From: Mauremys mutica
Taxonomy: Eukaryota; Chordata; Testudines; Geoemydidae
DNA length: 64,000 nt
Direction: 5' to 3'
Assembly (NCBI RefSeq): GCF_020497125.1
Contig: NC_059073.1
Span: 144,593,012 to 144,657,011 of the forward strand
Of the stretch, positions 22,353 through 31,904 are shown one piece after another. Numbering within the stretch: position 1 is the first letter of the stretch; each line of letters begins with the position of its first letter. The notes under the pieces were generated by a model. That model made no database searches. It saw only the letters and a list, made by a program, of their open reading frames with translations, and was not told the DNA's origin. The position numbers and the translations under genes are program-made.

Positions 22353-24851
22353 CTAGGCGGTGGGGTCGGAATGAGACGTGGCGGAGTGTAATACCGCAGA
22401 GCCGAAGGCTGCGTCGTCTCGAGACTGCTGCACCAACGCGTAGTGGGAGGCGAAGGTGTGGACAGAAGACCAGGTGGCCGCTCTACAGATGTCCTGGACG
22501 GGAACGTGTGCCAGGAAAGCGGCCGATGAGGCATGTGCCCTCGTCGAGTGCGCGGTGAGTCGGCACGGGGGAACGCGAGCAAGCTCGTAGCACGTTCTAA
22601 TGCAGGATGTCACCCAGGAAGAAATCCGCTGCGAGGAAACTGGCTCGCCTTTCATGCGGTCAGCGATTGCCACAAACAGCTGGGTCGAGTGCCGGAAGGG
22701 CTTTGTCCGGTCAATGTAGAAAGCGAGCGCTCTACGAACGTCGAGGGAATGGAGCTGCTGTTCCCGAGGCGAGGCATGCGGCTTCGGGAAGAAGACCGGG
22801 AGGAAGATGTCCTGGTTGAGATGGAAGGCCGACACCACTTTGGGGAGGAAGGCCGGGTGCGGTCGGAGCTGCACCTTATCCCCGTGAAAGACGGTATACG
22901 GGGGAGTCGCCGTCAGGGCGCGGAGCTCTGAGACCCGTCTGGCGGATGTAATCGCCACGAGGAAGGCCGTCTTATAGGTAAGATGGAGCAGAGAGCACGA
23001 GGCCAGGGGCTCGAAGGGTGGTCCCATCAGGCGGGCGAGAACTAGGTTCAGGTCCCAAGTCGGAGCGGGCGGACGCACCTGCGGGAAGAGACGGTCTAAC
23101 CCTTTAAGGAAGCGGGCTACCATTGGGTTGGAGAAGAGAGAGCGGCCTTCTATCACAGGCAGGAATGCTGACAGCGCTGCCAGGTGCACCCTCAAGGAGG
23201 AGATTGCGAGACCTTGACCTTTCAGGTACCAGAGGTAATCAAGGACGGTCTGGATGGGGGCCGAGAATGGGTTGAGGCCTCGTTGGTCGCACCAGAGTGC
23301 GAAGCGTTTCCACTTAGCGAGGTAAGTAGCCCGTGTCGAGGGTTTCCTGCTTTCCAGCAGAACTCGTTGCACCGCTGCCGAACAACCCCTCTCTGCGTCG
23401 GTCAACCACTCAGGAACCAAGCTGCTCGGTGGACAAGCGGGAACGGGGGGAACGCGTATAGGAGGGGACCCGTCCAGGGCAGGAGGAATGCATCGGAGAT
23501 AGAGTCCGGAGCCCGACCCTGGTACGAGCAGAACCTGTGGCACTTTCTGTTGGTCCTGGAGGCAAAGAGGTCTATCTGGGGAAATCCCCACCTCTGGAAG
23601 ATGGTGTGAGCCACGTCGGGGCGAAGCGACCACTCGTGAGAGGCGAAGGACCTGCTTAGACGGTCGGCCAGCGTGTTCTGCACTCCTGGTAGAAAGAACG
23701 CTTCGAGGCGAATCGAGTGGGTTACGCAGAGATCCCATAGGAGCATCGCCTCCTTGCACAGCGGGGAGGACCGGGCCCCGCCCTGCTTGTTGACATAAAA
23801 CATGGCCGCCGTGTTGTCCGTGTATACCGCTACGCAGCGGTCCCGGAGGTGTGGAAGAAAGGCGAGACAAGCGAGGCGGATCGCTCTCAGCTCCCGGACG
23901 TTGATATGGAGGGAGAGCTCCTGGGCCGACCAGAGACCCTGGGTGTGGAGGTCTCCCAGGTGGGCCCCCCATCCGAGCGCCGAAGCGTCTGTTGTCAGGG
24001 TGACCGACGGGCGAGGGGGGCGGAAGAGAACCCCTGCGCAGACTATCTCCGGATGCAGCCACCAGTTGAGCGACTGTAGAGTGGGGTGCGGGACCGTGAC
24101 CAGTAGATCTATAGGGTCGCGGTGGGGGCGGTATACCGATGCCAGCCACATCTGGAACGGACGAAGCCTGAGTCTTGCGTTTGCGGTCACAAAGGGGCAC
24201 GCTGCCATGTGACCCAGCAGGCGGAGGCAGGACCTCACCGTCGTGGAAGGGAAGGCCTGCAGGGCTTGGATTAGTGAGACCATCGTCTCGTGCCGAGGGA
24301 GGCAGGCTCTGGCGAGGTTGGAGTCGAGGACCGCTCCTATGAACTCGAGGCGCTGCGCCGGAACTAACTGGGACTTCTCGGCATTGACCAGAAGGCCGAG
24401 GGACCGAAACAGTTGCAGTATTTCGGACACCTGAGCTGTCACCAACTCTCGCGAGCGACCCCGGATCAGCCAGTCGTCGAGATATGGGTATACGTGGATC
24501 GCGCGACGACAGAGGGCTGCGGCCACGACTGCCATGCACTTGTTGAATACCCTCGGGGCCGTGGAGAGGCCGAAGGGTAACACCGCGAATTGGTAGTGTG
24601 TCTCGTTGACCATGAAGCGCAGGTAGCGTCTGTGGGGGGGGTAAATAGCCACATGAAAGTACGCATCCTTCATGTCGAGGGCGGCAAACCAGTCTCCCGG
24701 ATCCAAGGAAGGGATAATAGACCCCAAGGTTACCATGCGAAACTTGAGCTTGCATAGGTACTTGTTGAGCTCCCGGAGATCTAAGATGGGACGAAGGCCT
24801 CCTTTCGCCTTGGGGATGAGGAAATATCTGGAGTAGAATCCCCTGCCCCAC
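22353..24851 (-). CDS. DIRS tyrosine recombinase ORF (832 aa; recombinase in the C-terminal half)
   Basis: The recombinase domain begins about residue 478 (near 23420), exactly where the RT/RNase H frame stops. Catalytic residues are visible: Arg at about 638 in SARRVSEL, H768-x-x-R771 in TAHSTR, W794/H798 in ATWSSVHTF, and the nucleophile Tyr804 in SHYAL (codon 22442-22440). This enzyme would integrate the circular DNA product. Residues 1 to about 470 are read from DNA that also encodes RT/RNase H in a different frame; they are Pro/Arg/Ser-rich and probably not a real domain. The true start is therefore unclear: it could be internal, spliced, or reached by a -1-type frame change. No stop or frameshift damages the domain. 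Confidence 0.9.
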   Translation of the reverse strand: MGQGILLQIFPHPQGERRPSSHLRSPGAQQVPMQAQVSHGNLGVYYPFLGSGRLVCRPRHEGCVLSCGYLPPPQTLPALHGQRDTLPIRGVTLRPLHGPEGIQQVHGSRGRSPLSSRDPRIPISRRLADPGSLARVGDSSGVRNTATVSVPRPSGQCREVPVSSGAAPRVHRSGPRLQPRQSLPPSARDDGLTNPSPAGLPFHDGEVLPPPAGSHGSVPLCDRKRKTQASSVPDVAGIGIPPPPRPYRSTGHGPAPHSTVAQLVAASGDSLRRGSLPPPSPVGHPDNRRFGARMGGPPGRPPHPGSLVGPGALPPYQRPGAESDPPRLSRLSSTPPGPLRSGIHGQHGGHVLCQQAGRGPVLPAVQGGDAPMGSLRNPLDSPRSVLSTRSAEHAGRPSKQVLRLSRVVASPRRGSHHLPEVGISPDRPLCLQDQQKVPQVLLVPGSGSGLYLRCIPPALDGSPPIRVPPVPACPPSSLVPEWLTDAERGCSAAVQRVLLESRKPSTRATYLAKWKRFALWCDQRGLNPFSAPIQTVLDYLWYLKGQGLAISSLRVHLAALSAFLPVIEGRSLFSNPMVARFLKGLDRLFPQVRPPAPTWDLNLVLARLMGPPFEPLASCSLLHLTYKTAFLVAITSARRVSELRALTATPPYTVFHGDKVQLRPHPAFLPKVVSAFHLNQDIFLPVFFPKPHASPREQQLHSLDVRRALAFYIDRTKPFRHSTQLFVAIADRMKGEPVSSQRISSWVTSCIRTCYELARVPPCRLTAHSTRAHASSAAFLAHVPVQDICRAATWSSVHTFASHYALVQQSRDDAAFGSAVLHSATSHSDPTA

Positions 24852-25045
24852 CTGTTTGGAGGCACCTCCTCGATGGCACCCACGCTCAACAGAGACTGGA
24901 CCTCTTGTAGGAGGACTTGCTCGTGAGAGGGGTCCCTGAAGAGGGACAGGGAAGGTGGGTGGGAGGGAGGGGGCGAAATAAGCGTAGGCGGTAGCCGTGC
25001 TGGACGGTGCTGAGGACCCAGCTGTCCGATGTTATAGCAGACCAT
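23402..25045 (-). CDS. DIRS reverse transcriptase / RNase H (547 aa from first ATG)
   Basis: This ORF copies element RNA into DNA and degrades the RNA strand. RT motifs are intact: LIPKAKGGLRPILDLRELN (about 76-94), LDMKDAYFHV (D127), LPFGLSTAPRVF (156-167) and the catalytic YLDD at 188-191. RNase H residues are all present: D353 in TTDAS, E385 in NVREL, D410 in YTDNTAAM and D461 in LADRLSR. After RNase H comes IDLFASRTNRKCHRF and LLYAFPPF, resembling the methyltransferase-like tail of some DIRS Pol proteins but ending at 547, so that domain is probably incomplete (inference). The frame is open upstream of the ATG back to the Gag TGA, with 28 codons between. It overlaps the recombinase ORF in another frame. 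Confidence 0.92.
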   Translation of the reverse strand: MVCYNIGQLGPQHRPARLPPTLISPPPSHPPSLSLFRDPSHEQVLLQEVQSLLSVGAIEEVPPNRWGRGFYSRYFLIPKAKGGLRPILDLRELNKYLCKLKFRMVTLGSIIPSLDPGDWFAALDMKDAYFHVAIYPPHRRYLRFMVNETHYQFAVLPFGLSTAPRVFNKCMAVVAAALCRRAIHVYPYLDDWLIRGRSRELVTAQVSEILQLFRSLGLLVNAEKSQLVPAQRLEFIGAVLDSNLARACLPRHETMVSLIQALQAFPSTTVRSCLRLLGHMAACPFVTANARLRLRPFQMWLASVYRPHRDPIDLLVTVPHPTLQSLNWWLHPEIVCAGVLFRPPRPSVTLTTDASALGWGAHLGDLHTQGLWSAQELSLHINVRELRAIRLACLAFLPHLRDRCVAVYTDNTAAMFYVNKQGGARSSPLCKEAMLLWDLCVTHSIRLEAFFLPGVQNTLADRLSRSFASHEWSLRPDVAHTIFQRWGFPQIDLFASRTNRKCHRFCSYQGRAPDSISDAFLLPWTGPLLYAFPPFPLVHRAAWFLSG

Positions 25046-25129
25046 GCCGGAAGGAAACGGGAAAGGCGATTCGAGAACAAAAGGGATGGATCCTGGGGGG
25101 AGAGTGGTGGGCGGCCCTCGGGCGTCCCA

Positions 25130-27697
25130 TCAAAAGGCCGGCTTCTGAGCCTGCGGAGCTTTCGACGAGCCCTGGGCCTGGTTGCGCCGCCCCCCTGACG
25201 GTCTACGGCGGAAGGGGGCCGTGCGTCGATTGTTAAAAGGCCTAGTTCTGGACTGGTGGAAAGGTCGGTAGGGCTGGTGACGGAAGGAACGTCTCTGCGT
25301 GGCCGGCGTGTGCATGCCTAGCGTCCGTATTGCAATCCTCCCGTCTTTGAGGGTTTGAATTCTGGCGTCCGTTTTCTCCGAAAACAAGCCCTGCATATTG
25401 AACGGGAGGTCCTGGAGGGTGTACTGGACCTCAGGTGGGAGGGTGGAAGACTGCAACCACGCAATGCGGCGCATCGTGATGCCGGATGCCACCGTTCTAG
25501 CCCCCGAGTCCGCTGCGTCCACGGCCGCTTTTATTAGGGTTCTGGACGTTAATTTGCCCTCTTCCAGCAGCGCCGAAAATTCGGGCCGCGAGTCCTGCGG
25601 GGTCAGCTCCTTAAATTTTGTGAGGCACCCCAAAATATTAAACGCGTATCTGGATAAGAGGGCCATTTGGTTAGCGATGCGGAGCTGAAGACCTCCCGCC
25701 GAATAAATCTTTCGCCCCAATAAGTCCATGCGCCGGGCCTCTTTGGACTTAGGCGCGGCAGCCAGTTGTCCGTGACGCTCGCGGTCGTTGACTGACTGGA
25801 CCACGAGAGAATCGGGGGTGGGGTGTATGTATAAGTATTCGTACCCCGTAGGCGGGACAGAATACTTCCGTTCTACGCCCCGCGCTGTGGGAGCGACGGA
25901 GGACGGTGACTGCCAGATGGTGGCGTTGTTTTTGTGTATGGTGCGGATAAAGGGGAGCGCCACTCGGACGGGGGCGTCATCCCCCACCACATCCGTAATC
26001 GGGTCTTCGACCTCTTGGACCTCCTCGATTGGCAAATTAATGGCTTTTGCCACCCTGCGGAGCAGGTCCTGGTGTGCCCTGAGGTCAATAGGTGGGGGCC
26101 CTGATGGCGCCGCTCCTGCCACCCCCTCATCGGGGGATGAGGATGAGGATTGTCCCGGCAGAGCGTCTTGCTGATGCTGCTCTGCTCCCTGGTGATCTGG
26201 CGGCGTCGAGTCGTGCCCGACAAGTGGGCCGTGGGCCTCGGCTGGTGTAGGTGGAGACGGGGGGGGTCTGCTGACGGTAGCCACTGGCGCAGACCTTGTC
26301 GAGCCTGGCTGCCTAGGTGGCGGGGGAGGCCCCTGCTCATATTGAGCCCAGGGTACCCAATGCCCCCAATACTGGGGTCCCTGGTCCGGTGGCAGTGACC
26401 CTGCTCTGAAGTCCACCGCACTGCTCCGATGGGAGGCAACGGAGGGCTCCCTGGACGGCCAGGGTGGGGCCGTGGCGGCGCCTGGGCGGGCATCCAACGG
26501 TGGCGTTAGACGAGCTTCCGGTGCCGAAAGGTGGTGCCGGACGGCACGGGAGGCAAGCGGCGAGCGGGACCTTTGCTCCGCGCGGTGCCGGGAGTGGGAC
26601 CGACGGCGTCGGGAACTGGATCTCCGGTGCCGAGAAGGGGATCGGCGGCCCCGCGAGGTCGACCTGTGTCGGCGGGAGTTCGAGCGCCGGTGCCGGGAGC
26701 TCGACCGGCGGTGCCGGGAGCTCGACCGGTGGTGCCGGGGACCGGACTTTGATTGCGATCTGCGACGCCTGGACCGGCTATGGGAGTCCCGATGATGGTC
26801 ACGGTGCCTGGACACGGACCTGCTGCGGTACCGGTGACTTCTCGACCGGGACCTGGAGCGCCGCCGGGAGTACGACCGGTCGCGTGATCGAGAGCGGTGC
26901 CGGGGCAGTGATCGGTGCCGAGACACTGAGCGGCGTCGTAATGGTGATCGCCGGCCGGCTGGAGAGGCGTGCGGCGGTGACCGTCTGCGCGAGGGGGACC
27001 GGGACCGAGTCCGGATCCTGGAGTCGCGGTCGCCTCGGGAGCCCGGGGATGGAGGGCGAATCATCGCCGGCTTGCCGAGGGACTTCAATGTCCGCACCGG
27101 TGGTGCCGGTGGCTGATGCAACGGCGCCGTCGTCAGGTCAATCAGCTCCCTCGCCGTTGCGAACGCCTCCGGCGTCGACGGCATCCGCAGCTCCTCCTCG
27201 GTGGGTACCGGGGAGCTGGGCGGCGCCGGACTCAACGGGCCTTGCGGCGCCGGAGTCAACGGCCCGGTGCACTTAGCGTGCACTGCCTCAGCCTGCACCG
27301 TTTGCTGCGGCGGCGGCTGGGCTAACGGCTTCCGCTGGTGTTTCGCGGTGGCCGTCTTCGGCGCCTTGTGCTTCCTCCCCCGGGAGAGGGAGCGGCGCCG
27401 GGTCTTCGGTGCCGGTTCGGTACCGGAGCGGCCCGGTGCTGCCGGTGCGCTGCTCGTCGAGGGCGGCTTCGGCGCCGCTGGAGCTGGCGCCGGAGGCTGG
27501 AGCGCCGACTCCATCAGCAGGTGCTTTAACCGTGAGTCCCGCTCCTTCCTCGTACGAGGCTTAAAGGCCACACAGATGGGGCACTTCTCTGGTCTGTGCA
27601 ACTCCCCGAGGCAGCAGAGGCAGGAGTCGTGCGGGTCGCTGACCGGCATGGGCCGCTGGCAAGCCGCGCAGGGCTTGAATCCCGGTGCTCTGGGCAT
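25130..27697 (-). CDS. DIRS Gag-like protein with zinc-binding N-terminus and RS domain (855 aa)
   Basis: This is the putative nucleocapsid or structural protein of the DIRS element. The N-terminus has a cysteine/histidine cluster (C10, C13, C26, C28, C29, H34, C39, C42) in the style of DIRS Gag proteins, possibly binding zinc. Residues about 221-385 form a long Arg/Ser region with repeated SRHRR/SSSRHRR units, like the RS domains of splicing factors. Pro/Ala-rich linkers lie on both sides. The C-terminal third contains a more ordered part with YTLQDLPFNMQGLFSEKTDA, which I take as the conserved DIRS Gag region. The frame is uninterrupted. It ends at a TGA (25132-25130) with the same frame open beyond it, directly into the RT gene. 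The start at 27697 is the first ATG of the open frame. Confidence 0.85.
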   Translation of the reverse strand: MPRAPGFKPCAACQRPMPVSDPHDSCLCCLGELHRPEKCPICVAFKPRTRKERDSRLKHLLMESALQPPAPAPAAPKPPSTSSAPAAPGRSGTEPAPKTRRRSLSRGRKHKAPKTATAKHQRKPLAQPPPQQTVQAEAVHAKCTGPLTPAPQGPLSPAPPSSPVPTEEELRMPSTPEAFATARELIDLTTAPLHQPPAPPVRTLKSLGKPAMIRPPSPGSRGDRDSRIRTRSRSPSRRRSPPHASPAGRRSPLRRRSVSRHRSLPRHRSRSRDRSYSRRRSRSRSRSHRYRSRSVSRHRDHHRDSHSRSRRRRSQSKSGPRHHRSSSRHRRSSSRHRRSNSRRHRSTSRGRRSPSRHRRSSSRRRRSHSRHRAEQRSRSPLASRAVRHHLSAPEARLTPPLDARPGAATAPPWPSREPSVASHRSSAVDFRAGSLPPDQGPQYWGHWVPWAQYEQGPPPPPRQPGSTRSAPVATVSRPPPSPPTPAEAHGPLVGHDSTPPDHQGAEQHQQDALPGQSSSSSPDEGVAGAAPSGPPPIDLRAHQDLLRRVAKAINLPIEEVQEVEDPITDVVGDDAPVRVALPFIRTIHKNNATIWQSPSSVAPTARGVERKYSVPPTGYEYLYIHPTPDSLVVQSVNDRERHGQLAAAPKSKEARRMDLLGRKIYSAGGLQLRIANQMALLSRYAFNILGCLTKFKELTPQDSRPEFSALLEEGKLTSRTLIKAAVDAADSGARTVASGITMRRIAWLQSSTLPPEVQYTLQDLPFNMQGLFSEKTDARIQTLKDGRIAIRTLGMHTPATQRRSFRHQPYRPFHQSRTRPFNNRRTAPFRRRPSGGRRNQAQGSSKAPQAQKPAF

Positions 27698-27907
27698 AAG
27701 CCCGCACCGGGGCAGAAGAAGAGGGGTAAGCCCTCTAATTCCCTAAGTACTATACTACACTATACTATACTATACAACTAACTATATAACTAGAAAACTA
27801 AGAAATTCAACAACTATGCACAACTATCCACAGAAAAGGTACGGAGAATGCTAAGGCTGTGGAGGCACAGGAGCACTCCACTGTTCCTACTAGCCGTCAC
27901 GGGCGGA

Positions 27908-28088
27908 AAGAAGGAACTGAGGAGCGGACGGGCCGGCTGGGGTATATAACAGGCGCCGTGGCGGCGCCACTCCAGGGGGCGCCAGCCGGCCCGCCGGAGT
28001 TGCTAGGCTAAAAATGTTCCGAAGAACCGGGCACGCGCGGCGCGCGCACCTACAATGGAATGCATAGGAGCAATCACTCGAAGAAGAA
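27908..28088 (-). repeat. DIRS right inverted terminal repeat (5' end of element)
   Basis: This arm is the reverse complement of 22018-22197 and holds the upstream control region for the minus-strand element. It includes a GGGTATATAACAGG stretch on the plus strand (TATATA within the repeat), a possible core promoter. The outer end is GCAATCACTCGAAGAAGAA, which reappears reverse-complemented in the internal complementary region. Between this arm and the Gag start (27698-27907) is an AT-rich leader with a repeated ACTATACTA motif around 27745-27780. Confidence 0.9.
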
Positions 28089-29399
28089 GTCAGTATAATG
28101 GAGTGGCGAATCCGACGCTGCATCAGAAATCTCAGCAGAGAGATTACAGCGTAAAACAGCCGTGTATGTTTAACTTCAGCAACACGGGATTGAAAGGGAG
28201 CTCCTGGATCAGTGAGTCCGGTCCCGGCTATCATAAACTTTCTGCTCACCCCTAGCGGTTCCACCTCCAGTTTGGTGACAGTGGCTGGGGAAGTCTATAT
28301 TGCGACTGTCCCTGTGGACAGAGGACATCACTTGCCAGGGTAGATAATCCAGCACCGATTCCCCCTTAAAAGAATACAAAGAACTCAGTTTTATCCTCCT
28401 CCATGAGGGCCTCAAGGCATTGAAAGCCACCTCTACCACTGCATCCCCGGGGGAGTGTTCTGCAAAGCATTCCCCGACCTCAACGCCAGCAAGACAGGAG
28501 TAATAAAATGTGGAGGCGTTCTTAAGGCAGCATTTTAACCCTGAAAGATCAGACCCTGCTTTACAACCTTGCGCCAGCCCTGAACTGGCCTGCCACAGTC
28601 ATTGCAAACTGAACAGCCCCGCGGCCCCCCAGATGCTATGGGATTTGCATAGGCTGGCTCAGTGCTGTGCATTTTTATGAGCTCTGCGGAGAGCCGATTA
28701 GCAGAGAGAGGCACCCTGGCACACAAATCCCTCCCCGCCCACCCCAGCCCTCCCTACCCCACCTGCTCCCCTCCAGCTCCCACGCTCGCTGCTATTCAGC
28801 CTGCTGGCCCACCTTGCCCCCTTCATGCTGGCTGCACTTGTCTGCGATTGTCTTGGCCGGATGCTGCCAAGGGAGATGGGCTGCCTTCCGCTGTCGCTGA
28901 GCTGCTTAAACCACCCTGGAGTCTGAGCGGAGGTTGGCTCAGGGCTGAAGGGGCAGGATAGCGGCTTGCTCAGGGCTGGATTCTGATCTCAGACTGGCAT
29001 AACTCTGGAGGAACGGCACGGATTCCAACAGGGGTGGCGCTGGATTGATGATGAGGTAATTGAGACCCGAATCCAGCTCCAAGGGCATTTAAAACGCTCC
29101 CTATTCAGGCAACAGCTCAGTGCAATGACAGGAGGACAAACCATAAACATTTGGAACTCTCTGTGCGTTGGTCTTTTCCAGATTCTCAAACTCTCCAGCC
29201 TCTCTACACCTGAGGCTGCAGAAGGGTCAACAATGCGCTGGGGCAGAGGTGTCTGTGCACCGCTCTCCTCCCCTGGATGGAAAGTTGGTCCTGCCCTCCA
29301 GTACACGCTATGCATGAGTGACCCAGAGGCCCACCAGTGGCTCACAAGTCTGTGTCAGCAACTTTCTTGTGAGGCCCCAACATACTCATTACACCTAAC
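28089..29399. other. No gene recognised
   Basis: It follows the DIRS right end directly. 28600-28720 has an ATTTGCAT octamer (28634) and a CTCTGCGGAGAG palindrome (28681), but no repeat or coding signature. Confidence 0.5.
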
Positions 29400-30842
29400 A
29401 CACTGGTGTCATCCTGGTTATCCAGAAAATGTCCTGCAAGGTATTAAACGAAAGCCGGCGACGCACCAAGTCAACAGGGCTTTTGTAAAAGGGAAATCAC
29501 ACCTCACCAATCTATTGGAATTGTTTGAGGGTGTCAATAAGCATCCGGACACGGGTGAGCCAGTGGATACAGTGGACTTGGACTTTCAGAAAGCCTTTGA
29601 CAAGATCCCATGCCAAAGGCTCTTAAACAAAGCAAAGCAAATCTTTTTGTGATTCAGTAATGGGTTAAAACATAGGAAGCAAAGGGGTGGGATAAATGGT
29701 CAGTTTTCACAATGGAAAGTGATAAATGGCAGGATCTAGACTGGGATCCCAAGGATCTAGACTGGGACCTGTGCTGTTCAACATATTCAATAATGATCTG
29801 GAAAAGGGGATAAACAGTGAGATGGCAAAGTTTGCAGATGATACAAAATTACTCAAGATAGTTAAGTCCAAAGCAGATTGCGAAGAGTTACAAAGGGATC
29901 TCACAAAACTGGGGGACTGGGCAATAAAATGGCAGATGAAATTCAATGCTGATAAGTGCAAAGTAATGCACACTGGAAAACATAATCCCAACAATACATA
30001 CAAAATGCTGGGGTCTAAATTAGCTGTTACCACTCAAGAAAGATCTTGGAGTCATTATGAATTGTTCTCTGAAAACATCCACTCAATCTGCAGCCACAGT
30101 CAAAAAATGCGAACAGAAGGTTAGGAACCATTAGGAAAGGGACAGATAATAAGACAGAAAATATCACAATGCCTCTATATAAATCCATGGTATGCCCACA
30201 TCTTGAATATTGTGTCAAGTTCTGGTCGCCCTATTTGGAAAAAGTACAGAGAAGGAAAAAATGGTTAGGAGTATAGAACAGCTCCCATAGAAGAAGAGAT
30301 GTAAAAGACTGGGATTGTTCATTTTAGAAAAGCGATGACTAAGGGGGGAAATGATAGAGATCTATAACATCATGAATGGTGTGGAGAAAGTAAATATTTA
30401 ACACACCAAGTGTTATTTACCTCTTCACATACCACCAGAACTAGGACTCACTTGATGAAATTAATAGACAGCGGATTTAGAACAAACGTAAAGGAAGTAA
30501 TTCTATACACAACACACAGTCAACCTGTGGAACTCGTTGCCAGGGGATGTCGTGAAGGCCAAAAGTATAAATGGGTTAAAAAAAGAACTAGATTAGTTCA
30601 TGAGAGGGTAGGTCTGTCAATGGCTATTAGCATTAGGGATGCAACTCCATGCTCTGGATGTCCATAAACCTCTGACTTCCAGAAGCTGGGAGTGGACAAC
30701 GGAAATGGATCACTTGATAAATTGCCTTGTTCTGTTCATTCCCTCTGAAGCACCTGGCACTAGCCCCTGTCAGAAGACAGGATACTGGGCAAGATGGACC
30801 ATGGGTCTCACCCAGGATAGCTGTTATGTTCTTACTGGTCAC
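29400..30842 (+). pseudogene. CR1-type LINE with decayed reverse transcriptase, 3' end retained
   Basis: Plus-strand RT fragments include HLTNLLELFEGVNKHPDTGE followed by VDLDFQKAFDKIP (about 29500-29620), and FADDTKLLKIVKSKADCEEL with the FADD catalytic motif (about 29835). The frame breaks around 29640-29720 and again after 30120. The C-terminal part continues past 30400 (FTSSHTTRTRTHLMKLIDSG). The 3' tail ends GGACCATGGGTCTCACCCAG...TGTTATGTTCTTA near 30835, the usual end of this CR1 group. A short duplication (GGATCTAGACTGGGA twice) lies at about 29732-29769. It is a non-functional, 5'-truncated copy. Confidence 0.85.
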
Positions 30843-30844
30843 TA

Positions 30845-31560
30845 GTATCAGTGTGAAATGTCTGTATTAACACTATATGAGGAATCATATATACTCACTG
30901 ATATTATGCTTTAAAGTTTGTAACCTAACACAGGGAGAAACAAGTTTTCTTCCCGACGGGGGGAAGGGAATTATCTCCCTTCCTCTAATGTAAATTAAGC
31001 ATTGTGAAATCAACACAAAGGATGCCCAATTTGTATGCAAGTCAACAGGAAAAGCCAGGTCGTGAAGTCAGCCTAGGAAGACACCAGAGGCTAAAGCCAC
31101 AGGAGGTTGTCTTGGCTCTGGGGTCCAAACAGTGAGTTTTGGGGAAATATAAGGTGAAGCAAAACAACACTGTGCTACTCATCACTGAGGAGGTGAAAGG
31201 AACAGTACTTATGCCGCCATGACAGCTAGATCCTGGCTGAAAGGTCACGTTAGGTAAGAAAACTGCTTTAGACAGAAGATCGTAACCTGATAAAGCTAAG
31301 TTTTAGTCACTGGACAGCAGGTTACACTTTTGTTTTATTAGTAACCATTTTGGTTTGCTTCGTATCACTGACAAAATCTCGACCTACTAATAAACTTCTC
31401 TTTGTTTTGCCCTAAGCCAATCTCAGTGCCGTAATAGCAAAGGAAAGCGTGCCTCCTCGGCTGAGCCAACAGGCTAGTGTGCATATCGCCTCTTTGGAGA
31501 CAGCCGACTCGGTAACTTCTGGGGGTGTCCTAGGACAGGGGTGATGTGCTACAGGAAAAC
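30845..31560 (+). repeat. Possible LTR-retroelement terminal repeat, old
   Basis: This region resembles an interspersed reptile repeat I associate with LTR elements: an upstream GGAAATATAAGGTGAAGC stretch, a TAATAAACTTCTC poly(A)-signal-like site near 31390, and then GCCAATCTCAGTGCCG. No TG...CA ends or duplication could be fixed and no protein is encoded. The assignment is tentative. Confidence 0.3.
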
Positions 31561-31904
31561 TAGAGGGGGTTCAGGAACTGAAGTGCACCAAGTATTACCA
31601 GCAAGGCAAACTACAGGCTGGCAGGGTCCTGAGGCATTGGCTAACACAATGGAGTGTCAGGGAGCCGACACACAGTTTAGCATCCGCAAACCTCTCTCTC
31701 ACCGAGGCAGAGGGGCAACAAGGTAACTTACAGTTCTGGAGCCTCCCAAAAAGCATCGCAGCATGTTCCTTTAGTAGTAGCAGCCCACAGAAGAGCTACG
31801 CCCTGATTCTCCACTGCCCTGCACTTGGGGCAGTCGTTTATACCAGGGCAAAATGCTGCCAAGCCAGAACGTGCAATCAAACCAAAAGTTCTAATGCTAC
31901 TAGA

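Larger units (their letters stand above)
21986..28088 (-). mobile_element. DIRS-type tyrosine-recombinase retrotransposon, nearly intact
   Basis: The element is about 6.1 kb on the minus strand, with order Gag, RT/RNase H, tyrosine recombinase. Its ends are inverted rather than direct repeats (22018-22197 and 27908-28088). An internal complementary region at 22227-22336 joins the reverse complement of the left end to the reverse complement of the right end. That is the hallmark of DIRS elements, which integrate from a circle by a tyrosine recombinase instead of a DDE integrase. No target-site duplication is seen, as expected. All three reading frames are long and lack obvious frameshifts, so the copy is young. 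The last few bases of each end are ambiguous because of a short AAG-type overlap. Confidence 0.93.

Noticed and set aside
23430..24851. N-terminal about 470 residues of the recombinase ORF as a real protein
   Set aside because: They are read from the RT/RNase H gene in another frame, and the composition is Pro/Arg/Ser-rich without motifs.
26464..27276. 270-codon plus-strand open frame
   Set aside because: It is antisense to the RS region of DIRS Gag. The low-complexity GC-rich codon repeats keep all frames open, and the peptide is Gly/Ala/Ser-rich with no domain.
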